Positions 37,575 through 47,500 of a stretch of 55,137 bases of DNA are shown here, piece after piece. A model generated the notes under the pieces. The model was not told where the DNA came from. It made no database searches and worked only from the letters and a program-made list of their open reading frames with translations. A program made the position numbers and the translations under genes. How positions within the stretch are numbered: position 1 is the stretch's first letter; every line of letters starts with the position of its first letter. This stretch comes from Sphingomonas yabuuchiae (GTDB lineage Bacteria; Pseudomonadota; Alphaproteobacteria; Sphingomonadales; Sphingomonadaceae), in contig NZ_JACHNX010000021.1 of NCBI RefSeq assembly GCF_014199595.1, forward strand, positions 1 to 55,137. The letters run 5' to 3'.

Positions 37575-38338
37575 TGCGCATCCTGCTCACCAATGACGAT
37601 GGCTATCATGCGCCGGGGCTAGCCGCCCTGGAGCGGATCGCGGCGACGCTGTCGGACGATGTCTGGATCGTGGCGCCCGCCGAGGATCAGTCGGGGACCA
37701 GCCGTTCGCTGACCCTGACCCGGCCGATGCGGCTGCGGCAATTTGGTGAGCGGCGCTTTGCGGTGACGGGCACGCCGACCGACTCGGTGCTGATGGCGCT
37801 GGGCGAGGTGATGAAGGACGCCAAGCCCGACCTGATCCTGTCGGGCGTCAATCGCGGTGCCAATCTGGGCGAGGATGTCTTCTATTCGGGTACGGTATCG
37901 GCCGCGATGGAAGGGGCGATGGCGGGCATCCGCTCGATCGCGCTCAGCCAGCGTTATCCGACGCAAGGGGTCGGCGACCAGGTCTCCTTCGCCACCGCCG
38001 AAGCCTGGGGGGAGCGGGTGCTGCGCCCGTTGCTCGACCTGGACTTCGCAGCCCGCACGCTGATCAACGTCAACTTCCCGCCGGTCGCGCCGGACGCGGT
38101 CAAGGGCATCCGTATCGCGCGCCAGGGCCTGCGCGACTATGGCCGGGCACGGTTCGAGAAGCGGGCCGATCCGCGCGGATATGACTATTACTGGCTGGCG
38201 CTGGGCCGCCTGCCGCATCGGCCGGGCGTGGACAGCGATCTCGACGCCATCGCCGCCGATCACATCGCGGTAACGCCTTTGCAACTCGACCTGACGCATG
38301 ACCCCTCATTCGTTATGCTTAACGAAGCCTATCGCTAA
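37574..38338 (+). CDS. surE: 5'/3'-nucleotidase SurE
   Basis: Metal-dependent phosphatase acting on nucleoside monophosphates, linked to stationary-phase survival. The 254-residue protein has the metal site Asp8-Asp9 in LLTNDDG, then SGVNRGANLGED and YSGTVSAAMEG. It is coupled to serS and is followed after 29 bases by a LysM/LytM gene, as surE is near nlpD in many proteobacteria. Confidence 0.96.
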
Positions 38339-38367
38339 GCGGATCACGAAACGGCTTTCTGGGGGAC

Positions 38368-39612
38368 GTGGGGTTGGGTCGGACATCGGTTGCCATCGGG
38401 CGGATCTTGGGGCTGGGGCTGCTCGTATCGGGCTGCATTCCCAATATGGAGCCTCCCATGCGCGCCGCCGAACCGGTCGCACCTCCTGCTCCAGTCGTCA
38501 CCGCGCCGCCACAGGCCAGCCCGGTGACGCGGCCTGCCCCCGTCAACCCTGTCTCCCGGCCAAGTTCGACGCGGCCGACCATCCGTCGCTCGGTGCCCGT
38601 CACCACTGCGCGCCCTGCCCAGCGCCCGCCGGTTGCGGCGCCGGTCGCCCAGCGGTCGGTTCCCGTTTCGACACCGACCGCGCCCGTATCCTCGCTGCCC
38701 GCCCCGCGCCCTTCCTGGGAAGTGCGCCCCGTCGCGCCCGACGCGCGCGAAATCGCGGAGAGCGTCTATGTCGTGAAGCCCGGCGACACGCTGCGCGCCG
38801 TGGCGGATCGCGCAGGGGCCGGTTCGGAAGTCATCGCGCGTGCCAACGGGCTGACCCCGCCCTTCATGATCCGCGCGGGCCAGCGCCTGACCATTCCCGG
38901 CGGCCGCTATCACCTGGTCCGCTCGGGCGAGAGCGGCATCGCCATCGCTCGGGCCTATGGCGTTTCATGGTCGCGGATCGTCGATGCCAATGCGCTCAGC
39001 GAACCCTATGTCCTGCGCGCCGGACAGCGGATCCTAATCCCCGGCACGGCTCCCGGCGCCACGCCGCTCAGCAGCGCCGCCGAGCGCGCCGCCGCCTTCA
39101 AGCTCGACGTGGACGACATCCTGACCGGCGGCGAGCCCGCGCTCGCCAGCAACCAGGAACCGGCCAAGCCCAGCGCGACGCCGCGCCGCGTCCTGCCCCC
39201 GACCGCCGTGGTCGCGGCCCCCGCGCGGCTGCGCTCGGGCTTTGCCTGGCCGGTCGACGGCCGCGTCGTGAAGCGGTTCGGCGCGGGCTCCAGCGGCGAG
39301 CGCAACGACGGCATCAAGATCGCGGCGCCGGTGGGCACGCCGATCAAGGCGACGGCGGACGGCGTGGTCGCCTATGTCGGTGACGGGATCGCGGCGCTGG
39401 GCGGGCTGGTCATCGTCAAGCATGGCGACGGCTGGACCAGCGTCTATGGCCATGCCTCGAAGCTGATAGTCCAGCGCGGCCAGAGCGTGAAGCGTGGCCA
39501 GACGCTGGCGCTGTCCGGACAAACGGGTTTTGCCGACCGGCCCGAACTGCATTTCGAGCTGCGCCGGGGCCGCACCCCCGTCGATCCGCTCAGCCAGCTG
39601 CCCAGGCCATGA
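38368..39612 (+). CDS. LysM/LytM lipoprotein, NlpD-like
   Basis: The 414-residue precursor has a lipobox Cys at residue 23 (LLVSGC), a Pro/Thr-rich linker, two LysM peptidoglycan-binding repeats (about 133-175 and 180-222) and a C-terminal LytM/M23 domain (about 288-410). The expected zinc residues are replaced: RNDGIKI stands where HxGID would be, and ELHFEL lacks the first His. It is therefore likely an amidase activator, as NlpD and EnvC are. The GTG start follows GGGGGAC. It lies next to surE, as nlpD does in E. coli. Confidence 0.82.
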   Translation: MGLGRTSVAIGRILGLGLLVSGCIPNMEPPMRAAEPVAPPAPVVTAPPQASPVTRPAPVNPVSRPSSTRPTIRRSVPVTTARPAQRPPVAAPVAQRSVPVSTPTAPVSSLPAPRPSWEVRPVAPDAREIAESVYVVKPGDTLRAVADRAGAGSEVIARANGLTPPFMIRAGQRLTIPGGRYHLVRSGESGIAIARAYGVSWSRIVDANALSEPYVLRAGQRILIPGTAPGATPLSSAAERAAAFKLDVDDILTGGEPALASNQEPAKPSATPRRVLPPTAVVAAPARLRSGFAWPVDGRVVKRFGAGSSGERNDGIKIAAPVGTPIKATADGVVAYVGDGIAALGGLVIVKHGDGWTSVYGHASKLIVQRGQSVKRGQTLALSGQTGFADRPELHFELRRGRTPVDPLSQLPRP

Positions 39613-39722
39613 CCCATGCCTGCTTTATGAACGCTGCCTAACGGGTGGTTCAGGATTCGGAACGCCACGACCTGTCATAGGTTGAAAACGAACACGGGGC
39701 CGTTGCCCTTGGGAGTTGGCGT

Positions 39723-40121
39723 ATGAAGAAGATGTTCCATGTTCTGGCGGCGATCGGCCTGTCCGTGACGGGCGTCGCGGCGACGACGGTCCTGCCGGTG
39801 GCGAGTGCCGAAGCGCAATCCTGGCGCGGTGACGATGGGCCCCGCTATGACCGGGACCGGCGCGATCGTCGCGACTGGCGCGAGGATCGCCGCGACTGGC
39901 GGGGCGAACGGCGCGGCTGGCGTGACGACCGGGGCTGGCGTAGCAACGACTGGCGCGCTCGCCGCGAAGCCCGCGTCGCGCGCGAATATGACCGGGCGCG
40001 CCGCACCCCCGGCTATGTCGATCCACGCTCGCAGGGCGACTATACCAACTATACCGGCCGCGGCTCGGGTTATCGCCCCTGCAACTATGTCGAGCGTAAC
40101 GGACGTACCGTCTGTCGCTGA
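39723..40121 (+). CDS. Exported Arg/Asp/Trp-rich hypothetical protein
   Basis: The 132-residue precursor has a signal peptide (cleavage near AEAQS). The next 70 residues are repeats of Arg, Asp and Trp such as RDRRDWREDRRDW. The end has two Cys residues (YRPCNYVERNGRTVCR). Similar basic exported proteins are common in sphingomonads; function is unknown. The charged repeats suggest binding of nucleic acid, metal or envelope polymer. Confidence 0.7.
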   Translation: MKKMFHVLAAIGLSVTGVAATTVLPVASAEAQSWRGDDGPRYDRDRRDRRDWREDRRDWRGERRGWRDDRGWRSNDWRARREARVAREYDRARRTPGYVDPRSQGDYTNYTGRGSGYRPCNYVERNGRTVCR

Positions 40122-40177
40122 CCCCCTGATGCCTTTGGGGTGACGAACGCGGATCGGCGGTGTAACGGCCAGTCATC

Positions 40178-41404
40178 ATGGCATACACTTCCGATCTGCT
40201 TCGCACCCTGGATGAACGGGGTTACGTCCACCAGATGACCGACGGCGCCGCACTGGACCGTCTGGCCGCAGGCGGCGTGGTGCCGGGCTATATCGGCTTC
40301 GACCCGACTGCGCCCTCGCTGCATGTCGGCAGCCTGGTGCAGATCATGCTCCTTCGCCGGATGCAGCAGACCGGCCACAAGCCGATCGTCCTGATGGGCG
40401 GCGGCACCGGCAAGATCGGCGACCCCAGCTTCAAGGACGAGGCGCGCAAGCTGCTCGGCGAGGACGGGATCAAGGCCAATGTCGCCTCGATCAAGCGCAT
40501 CTTCGAACGCTTCCTGACCTTCGGTGACGGCCCGACCGATGCGGTGATGGTCGACAATGCCGACTGGCTCGACAAGCTGGAATATATCCCGTTCCTGCGC
40601 GAAGTGGGTCAGCATTTCTCGGTCAACAGGATGCTGTCCTTCGATTCGGTGAAGCTGCGCCTCGACCGCGAACAGTCGCTCAGCTTCCTCGAATTCAACT
40701 ACATGATCCTCCAGGCCTATGACTTCCGCGAACTGGCGCAGCGTCATGGCTGCCGGTTGCAGATGGGCGGATCGGACCAGTGGGGCAATATCGTCAACGG
40801 CATCGAGCTAGCCCGCCGCATGGACGGGACGGAAGTGTTCGGCGTGACCACCCCGCTGATCACCACGGCGGACGGCGGCAAGATGGGCAAGACGATGGCG
40901 GGTGCGGTCTGGCTGCACGAGGACCAGCTGCCGCATTTCGATTACTGGCAGTTCTGGCGCAACACCGACGATCGTGACGTCGGCCGTTTCCTGCGCCTGT
41001 TCACCGACCTGCCGCTGGACGAGATCGCGCGGCTGGAGGCACTGGAAGGCGCGGAGATCAACGAGGCCAAGAAGATCCTCGCCAACGAAGCCACCGCCAT
41101 GTGCCGTGGCCGCGCGGCGGCGGACGAAGCGGCCGAGACGGCGCGGCGGACTTTCGAGGAAGGTGCGGCGGGTGCGGCGTTGCCAAGCTTTGCGGTCGAG
41201 GGCGGGTCGGTTTCCATCGTCGACGCGCTGATCGGGCTGGGCTTTGCCAAGTCCAAGGGCGAGGCACGGCGGCTGATCGCGGGCGGCGGCGCGCGCGTCG
41301 ACGGCGAGAAGGTGGCGGACGAGAATGCCGTCATCGCCGTTCAGGGCGAGCCGGTGAAGGTTTCGTCGGGCAAGAAGAACCACGGGTTGCTGACGGCGGG
41401 GTAA
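40178..41404 (+). CDS. tyrS: Tyrosyl-tRNA synthetase
   Basis: Charges tRNA-Tyr. The 408-residue class I enzyme has the HIGH-type motif as HVGS at 49-52 and the KMSKS-type loop as KMGKT near 235. A C-terminal S4 RNA-binding domain occupies about 345-400 ([19 protein letters not shown]). The end of the gene is followed by two palindromic repeats. Confidence 0.97.
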   Translation: MAYTSDLLRTLDERGYVHQMTDGAALDRLAAGGVVPGYIGFDPTAPSLHVGSLVQIMLLRRMQQTGHKPIVLMGGGTGKIGDPSFKDEARKLLGEDGIKANVASIKRIFERFLTFGDGPTDAVMVDNADWLDKLEYIPFLREVGQHFSVNRMLSFDSVKLRLDREQSLSFLEFNYMILQAYDFRELAQRHGCRLQMGGSDQWGNIVNGIELARRMDGTEVFGVTTPLITTADGGKMGKTMAGAVWLHEDQLPHFDYWQFWRNTDDRDVGRFLRLFTDLPLDEIARLEALEGAEINEAKKILANEATAMCRGRAAADEAAETARRTFEEGAAGAALPSFAVEGGSVSIVDALIGLGFAKSKGEARRLIAGGGARVDGEKVADENAVIAVQGEPVKVSSGKKNHGLLTAG

Positions 41405-41406
41405 TT

Positions 41407-41493
41407 CCCGTGGCCTTCGACTTCGGCGCTATGTGCCGAAGTTTATCCTGAGCGGCTGGCTTGCCAGCCAGCCGAAGGGCTCAGGCTGAACGG
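41407..41493. repeat. Dispersed palindromic repeat, family A, copy 2
   Basis: An 87-bp relative of 1635-1721 with four differences. It starts three bases after the tyrS stop, so its hairpins could stabilise or end the tyrS transcript. Confidence 0.8.
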
Positions 41494-41522
41494 GGTTGAG
41501 GGCTACTTCCTCTTCATAAGGG

Positions 41523-41650
41523 CTGTTCCCCGGCGAAGGCCGGAGCCCAGTTTCTGCCAAGTCGACGAAGCGGGATAGCGGTGCGTGGGAGGCATCTTCG
41601 CCGACCAATCAGCCGCAAAGCAACTGGCCCCCGGCCTTCGCCGGGGTACG
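41523..41650. repeat. Dispersed palindromic element, family B, copy 2
   Basis: It begins CTGTTCCCCGGCGAAGGCC and ends with the inverse CCCCGGCCTTCGCCGGGG, like 27784-27947. Both share an internal TGCGTGGGAGGCA. It follows the family A copy, so the tyrS gap holds both kinds. The gap 41405-41659 contains no gene. Confidence 0.75.
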
Positions 41651-41659
41651 AGCCGCGCC

Positions 41660-42100
41660 TCACCCCCGCTTCACCACGACCGCGCCCGCAATCACCAGCG
41701 CCACCCCCACGACCTTCCCGATCGTCACCGGCTCGACCCGCACCCCGAACAGCCCGAAATGGTCGACGATCAGCGCCGCCACCAGCTGGCTGGCGATCGC
41801 CGCCGTCAACGCCACGGAAATCCCCAATCGCGGCGCGGCATAGGCCAGCACGGCCACGAACCCGGCGCCGTAAAAGCCGCCCAACCACGCCCAGCCCGGC
41901 GCGCCCTTGAGCGCCGTCGGACTCGTCCGGTCCATTGCCGCCCAGGCGACCGCCAGGACGATCGTCCCGATCAGGAACGAGGTCAGCGCCGCCAGCACCA
42001 CCGACCCCGACGCCTTGGCGAGTGCCGCATTGGTCGGCGGCTGGATCGCCAGACCGAGACCGGCGATCAGGACGAGGATGAGCGGAAAGACAGCAGCCAT
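41660..42100 (-). CDS. Small DMT-family transporter (YdcZ/DUF606)
   Basis: The 146-residue protein has about five membrane segments. Family pattern QPPTNAALAK near 20 and YAAPRLGISVALTAAIASQL near 100 are typical of the YdcZ/DUF606 family, half-size relatives of drug/metabolite transporters. Substrate is unknown. It lies downstream of recG on the same strand, 30 bp away. Confidence 0.85.
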   Translation of the reverse strand: MAAVFPLILVLIAGLGLAIQPPTNAALAKASGSVVLAALTSFLIGTIVLAVAWAAMDRTSPTALKGAPGWAWLGGFYGAGFVAVLAYAAPRLGISVALTAAIASQLVAALIVDHFGLFGVRVEPVTIGKVVGVALVIAGAVVVKRG

Positions 42101-42130
42101 CCGCGCCTAACGCCGCGAACGCCGCTTCGT

Positions 42131-44185
42131 TCAGCCCGAACGCAAGAGCGCGACGCCTGCATCCCGCTCGAACAGATAGAGGGCCGTCCGCGCCGCCTGC
42201 CCGCGCGGTGCCTCCAGCCCACCGTCACGATCGATCAGCAACCGTGCGTCGTCCTGCGCGCACTGCATCAGGTCGGCCATATTCTCCGGCGTCGCGAGCC
42301 GGAACGCCATCTCCCCCGATTGCCGCGTGCCGAGCAGTTCGCCGGCCCCGCGCAACCGCAGATCCTCTTCGGCGATACGGAACCCGTCATTCGTCTCGCG
42401 CATCAGGGCAAGCCGCGCCCGCGACGTTTCCGACAAATGCGAGCCCCGCAGGAGCAGACACCGCGACAGCCCCCCGCCCCGCCCGACGCGCCCGCGCAAC
42501 TGATGCAACTGCGCCAGGCCGAAGCGGTCGGCATGCTCGATCACGATCAGCGTGGCGTTAGGCACGTCGACCCCCACCTCGATCACCGTCGTCGCGACCA
42601 GCACGCCCAGCCGTCCGCCCGCAAAAGCCTCCATCACCGCGTCTTTCTCGGCAGGCTTCATCTTGCCGTGAACCAGGCCGACCCGTTCGCCGAACCGCGC
42701 GCGCAGGGTCTCGGCGCGCATTTCGGCGGCGGCGAGGTCGGACTTTTCGCTCTCCTCGACCAGCGGACAGACCCAGTAAGCCTGCCCCCCGTCCGACAGA
42801 TGCCGACCGAGCGCGTTGACCACTTCGTCAAGCCGGTCCTCCGACACCACGCGCGTCTCGATGGGCTGGCGCCCCGGCGGCATCTCGTCCAACCGGCTGA
42901 CATCCATCTCGCCGTAATTGGCGAGCGTCAGGGTGCGCGGGATCGGCGTCGCGGTCATCGCCAGCAGGTGCGGCGGGGCCTTGCCCTTGGCGGACAGCAT
43001 CATCCGCTGCGCCACGCCGAAGCGATGCTGTTCGTCCACCACGACCAACGCCAGGTCGCGATAGGTCACGGTCTCCTGAAAGATCGCATGGGTGCCGACC
43101 AATATGTCGATCTCGCCCGCTGCCAGCGCCATCAGCGTGGCCTCCCGCGCCTTGCCCTTGTCGCGGCCGGTCAGCACCGCGATCTCGAGCGGCAGCCCGG
43201 CGAGCGTCTTGCGCAGCGTCTCATAATGCTGGCGCGCCAGGATTTCGGTCGGCGCAAGCATCGCCGCCTGGGCCCCCGCCTCCACCGCGATCAGCATCGC
43301 CATCGCCGCCACCAGCGTCTTGCCCGCCCCCACGTCACCCTGGAGCAGGCGCAGCATCGGCGCGTCCTGCGCCAGATCACCCTCGATCTCGCGCACCGTC
43401 CGGCTCTGCGCGCCGGTCAGCGTGTAGGGCAGCTTGAGCATGTCCCTCAAGCGCCCGTCGCCGTTCAAGGCCCTCCCTCGCCGCTTGCGGGTATCGGCGC
43501 GGACCAGCGTCATCGCCAGCTGGTTGGCGAACACTTCGTCATAGCCCAGCCGCTCGCGTGCCTTCGCGTCCGCCGGATCGGCATGGATGCGGGCCAGCGC
43601 ATCCTTCCAGTCGGGCCAGCCGCGCTGCGCCTTCAGGCCCGACTCGATCCATTCGGGCAGTTCGGGCGACCGTTCCACCGCCTGCGCCGCCAGCGCCCCC
43701 AGCCGCCGCGAGGTGATTCCTTCCGACAAGGGATAAATGGCCTCGCGCTCGCGGAAGCCTTCCGCGCTGTCGCCCAGATCGGGATGGACGATCTGCAAAT
43801 CCTGGCCATAGAGGTCGAGGCGACCCGACACGACCTTCGTCTCGCCGATCGGCAGCAGCTTCTTCACCCAACCCGAATTGCCACCGAAATAGACCAGCGC
43901 GACGCTGTTGCCCGCCGCATCCTCTGCCCGCACGCGCGTCGGCCCGCGCGGTGAGGACGAAGCGCGATGCTCCTTCACGGTCAGCGCGATGGCGATCACC
44001 CTCCCCGCATCCGACATCATCAGTTCGTCACGCGGAAAGCGGTCGATATGGCCGGTCGGCAGATGAAAGGCGACATCGACCACGCGCGCGATGCGCAGGC
44101 GTTCGAGCGGCTTGGCAAGGCCGGGCCCGACGCCTTTCAGCGACGTGACCTCGGCGAACAGCGGATTGAGGATATCGGGACGCAT
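42131..44185 (-). CDS. recG: ATP-dependent DNA helicase RecG
   Basis: Remodels stalled replication forks and Holliday junctions. The 684-residue protein has an N-terminal wedge OB-fold (about 50-170), then Walker A GDVGAGKT near 283, Walker B DEQH near 380, and TATPIPRTL, and the second RecA-like lobe with GRVGRGGG. The ATG at 44185 matches the family. It is divergent from sdhE. Confidence 0.96.
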   Translation of the reverse strand: MRPDILNPLFAEVTSLKGVGPGLAKPLERLRIARVVDVAFHLPTGHIDRFPRDELMMSDAGRVIAIALTVKEHRASSSPRGPTRVRAEDAAGNSVALVYFGGNSGWVKKLLPIGETKVVSGRLDLYGQDLQIVHPDLGDSAEGFREREAIYPLSEGITSRRLGALAAQAVERSPELPEWIESGLKAQRGWPDWKDALARIHADPADAKARERLGYDEVFANQLAMTLVRADTRKRRGRALNGDGRLRDMLKLPYTLTGAQSRTVREIEGDLAQDAPMLRLLQGDVGAGKTLVAAMAMLIAVEAGAQAAMLAPTEILARQHYETLRKTLAGLPLEIAVLTGRDKGKAREATLMALAAGEIDILVGTHAIFQETVTYRDLALVVVDEQHRFGVAQRMMLSAKGKAPPHLLAMTATPIPRTLTLANYGEMDVSRLDEMPPGRQPIETRVVSEDRLDEVVNALGRHLSDGGQAYWVCPLVEESEKSDLAAAEMRAETLRARFGERVGLVHGKMKPAEKDAVMEAFAGGRLGVLVATTVIEVGVDVPNATLIVIEHADRFGLAQLHQLRGRVGRGGGLSRCLLLRGSHLSETSRARLALMRETNDGFRIAEEDLRLRGAGELLGTRQSGEMAFRLATPENMADLMQCAQDDARLLIDRDGGLEAPRGQAARTALYLFERDAGVALLRSG

Positions 44186-44265
44186 GACTAGATGGGTGCG
44201 TATAGCCTCAAGCCCCCGCACGCCGCCAGAGCATGTGGGCGTTAATCTCGTTGGATCGGAACCCC

Positions 44266-44532
44266 ATGGACCACGAAACCCGTATCAAGCGCCTCCGCTT
44301 CCGCGCATGGCATCGCGGCACCAAGGAAGCCGACCTGATGATCGGCGGCTTTTTCGACGCGCATCACGAGACGTTGAGCCTTGAGGAACTCGACTGGTTC
44401 GAGGCGCTGCTGGAGGAGCAGGATGTCGATATCATGGCCTGGGCGATCGGGACGCAGCCCTGCCCGCCGCAATGGGACGGCCCGGTGATGCAGCGGATGC
44501 GCGCGCTGAATTTCGTGCCGATCGCCCGGTAA
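44266..44532 (+). CDS. sdhE: FAD assembly factor SdhE
   Basis: Promotes covalent flavin attachment to succinate dehydrogenase. The 88-residue helical protein has the hallmark Arg-Gly-x-x-Glu at 17-21 (HRGTKEADLMIGGF). The ATG at 44266 matches the family. The position between recG and mfd is common in sphingomonads. Confidence 0.92.
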   Translation: MDHETRIKRLRFRAWHRGTKEADLMIGGFFDAHHETLSLEELDWFEALLEEQDVDIMAWAIGTQPCPPQWDGPVMQRMRALNFVPIAR

Positions 44533-44584
44533 CTTATTCAAGTTCAGCCGTTCACCTGCCCGACGACCCCAGCTTCGGAACCCC

Positions 44585-47500
44585 ATGCCCGATATCAAGA
44601 CGATCCTGACCGCCAAGAGCCCGCTGACCCTGTCGGGCGTTCCGGCGGGGTTCCTGCCGGTGCTGCTCGCCGATCTGGCACGAGCCGCGACCACGCGCGC
44701 GGTATTCATCTGTGCCGACGAAGCGCAGATGCGCGAACTGGCCTCGACCGCGACCTATTTCGCGCCCGAGCTGGAAATCCTGCAGATCCCCGCCTGGGAC
44801 TGCCTGCCTTATGATCGCGCCTCGCCCACCTTGCGCGTCATGGCGGAGCGGATCGCGGGACTCCACCGGCTCCAAACCAAGCCCAAGACGCCGCAGCTGG
44901 TCCTGACCACGGCCAATGCCGCGACCCAGCGTGTGCTGACCCCGTTCCGCATCCGCCAGCTGGTCGCGCGCCTCGCGCCGGGCGAGCGGATCGGGCTGGA
45001 GAAGCTGTCCGCGCTGCTCCAGGCGAACGGCTATGTCCGTACCGAGACGGTGCACGACCAGGGCGAGTTCGCGGTGCGCGGCGGCCTGGTCGATCTGTTC
45101 CCCAGCGGCGAGGAACAGGCGTTGCGGCTCGATTTCTTCGGCGACGAGATCGAGAGCGTTCGCACCTTCGACCCCGCCGACCAGCGGACGACGGGCCGGG
45201 TCGAGGGCTTCACCCTGCTCCCCGCCTCCGAGGCGCTGCTCGACGAGGAGTCGATCAAACGCTTCCGCACCCGCTATCGCGAAACCTTCGGCGCGACCGC
45301 GACCGGCGACCCGCTGTATCAGGCGGTGTCCGAGGGGCGGCGTATGGCGGGCATGGAGCATTGGCTGCCGCTGTTCGAGGAGAAGCTGTCGACGCTGTTC
45401 GACCATCTCGGCGAGGCTGCGGTGGTGGTGCGCGACAGCGGCGTAACCGCGGCAGCGACCGCGCGATTCGAGGCGGTGGCGGACTATTATGAGAACCGCA
45501 AACGCGCCGAGGCCGCGCAGCCGGGCAGCTTCCGCCCCCTGCCCGCCAAGGCGCTGTACCTGACGGACGAGGAATGGGGCGAAGCGCTGGAGACCGCGAC
45601 CGCGCATCTCGTCTCGCCCTTCCATGAGCCGCAAAGCGCCACCGTCCTGGATTTTGAAGTCGACGGCGCGCGCGATTTCGCGCCCGAACGCGCCGCCCAC
45701 GCCAATATCTATGAGGCGGTGGTCGATCATGTCGAGGCGCTCCGCAAAGAAGGCCGCAAGCCCGTCCTCGCCAGCTATTCGATCGGCGCGCGCGAGCGGC
45801 TCGGGAGCCTGCTGAAGGATCACGGGCTGAAGGGCGCCAAGGCGGCCGAAACCTGGCAGGAAGCGCTGGGCATCGCCGATACCTCCAAGAGCTTCGGCGT
45901 CGCTCTGGTCGTCCTGCCGCTCGACCATGGTTTCACCGCACCGGGCATCGCGGTGCTCACCGAACAGGACATGCTGGGCGACCGGCTGATCCGGCGGCAA
46001 AAGCGGCGCAAGTCGGCTGACGCCTTCCTGGCCGAACTGGCGACGCTCTCGCCCGGCGACCTGGTCGTGCACTCCGACCACGGTATCGGCCGTTATGAGG
46101 GGCTGACCTCGATCCCCGTGGGCAAGAGCCCGCATGACTGCGTCGCGCTCTCCTATGCGGGCGGCGACAAGCTCTACGTGCCGGTCGAGAATCTCGAAGT
46201 CCTGACCCGCTACGGCTCGGGCGAGGACGGCGCGACGCTCGACCGGCTGGGCGGCGAGGCGTGGCAGCGGCGCAAGGCCCGGATGAAGGAGCGCATCCGC
46301 GAAATCGCGGGTGAACTGATCGCGGTGGCCGCCGAACGCGCGCTGCGCCCCGGCGAGGTGGCCGAGCCCGACAGCGCGGGCTATCCGGCCTTTGTCGACC
46401 GTTTCCCTTACGAGGAGACCGACGATCAGGACCGCGCCATCGACGATGTGCTGGGCGACCTGACGGCCGGCAAGCCGATGGACCGGCTGATCGTCGGCGA
46501 TGTCGGCTTCGGCAAGACCGAGGTGGCGCTGCGCGCCGCCTTTGTCGCGGCGATGGCGGGAATGCAGGTGGCGATCGTCTGCCCCACCACGCTGCTCGCC
46601 CGCCAGCATTACAATAATTTCGTCGCCCGTTTCGAGGGCTTCCCGATCAAGATCGGCCGCCTCTCCCGCCTCGTCACCGCCACCGAGGCCAAGCGGACCA
46701 AGGACGGCGCGGCGAGCGGCGATATCGATATCGTCGTCGGCACCCACGCGCTGCTCGCCAAGAATGTCGAGTTCAAGCGGCTGGGCCTCGTCATCGTCGA
46801 TGAGGAACAGCGGTTCGGCGTCACCCACAAGGAACGGCTGAAGGCGCTGAAGGCCGACGTCCATATGCTGACGCTGACGGCGACGCCGATCCCGCGCACG
46901 CTGCAAATGGCGATGTCGGGCCTGCGTGAGCTGTCGGTCATTCAGACGCCGCCGGTCGATCGCCTGGCGGTGCGCACCTATGTCATGCCCTGGGATCCGG
47001 TCGTGCTGCGCGAGGCCTTGCTGCGCGAACATTATCGCGGCGGACAGAGCTTCCTCGTCACCCCGCGCGTCGCCGACTTGCCGGATATCGAGGAATATCT
47101 ACGCAAGGAGGTGCCGGAGGTCCGCTATGTCGTCGCCCACGGCCAGATGTCGGCGACCGAGGTCGAGGAGCGCATGTCCGCCTTCTACGACCGCAAGTTC
47201 GAAGTGCTGGTCTCGACCACCATCATCGAGAGCGGCATCGACATTCCGTCCGCCAACACGATGATCGTCAACCGCGCCGACCGCTTCGGCCTGGCCCAGC
47301 TCTATCAGTTGCGCGGCCGCGTCGGCCGGTCGAAGACGCGCGCCTATGCCTATATGGTCACGCCGCCAGAGCGGATGATGACCGAAGCGGCGGAGAAGCG
47401 CCTGAAGGTGCTGTCCGACCTCGATTCACTGGGCGCGGGCTTCCAGCTGGCCAGCCATGACCTGGATATTCGCGGCGCGGGCAATCTGCTCGGCGACGAA

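Noticed and set aside
41585..43954. Plus-strand 789-residue frame opposite recG
   Set aside because: Antisense shadow caused by GC-rich codon bias; recG motifs are on the minus strand.
44552..47032. Minus-strand 826-residue frame opposite mfd
   Set aside because: Antisense shadow; mfd is unmistakable on the plus strand.
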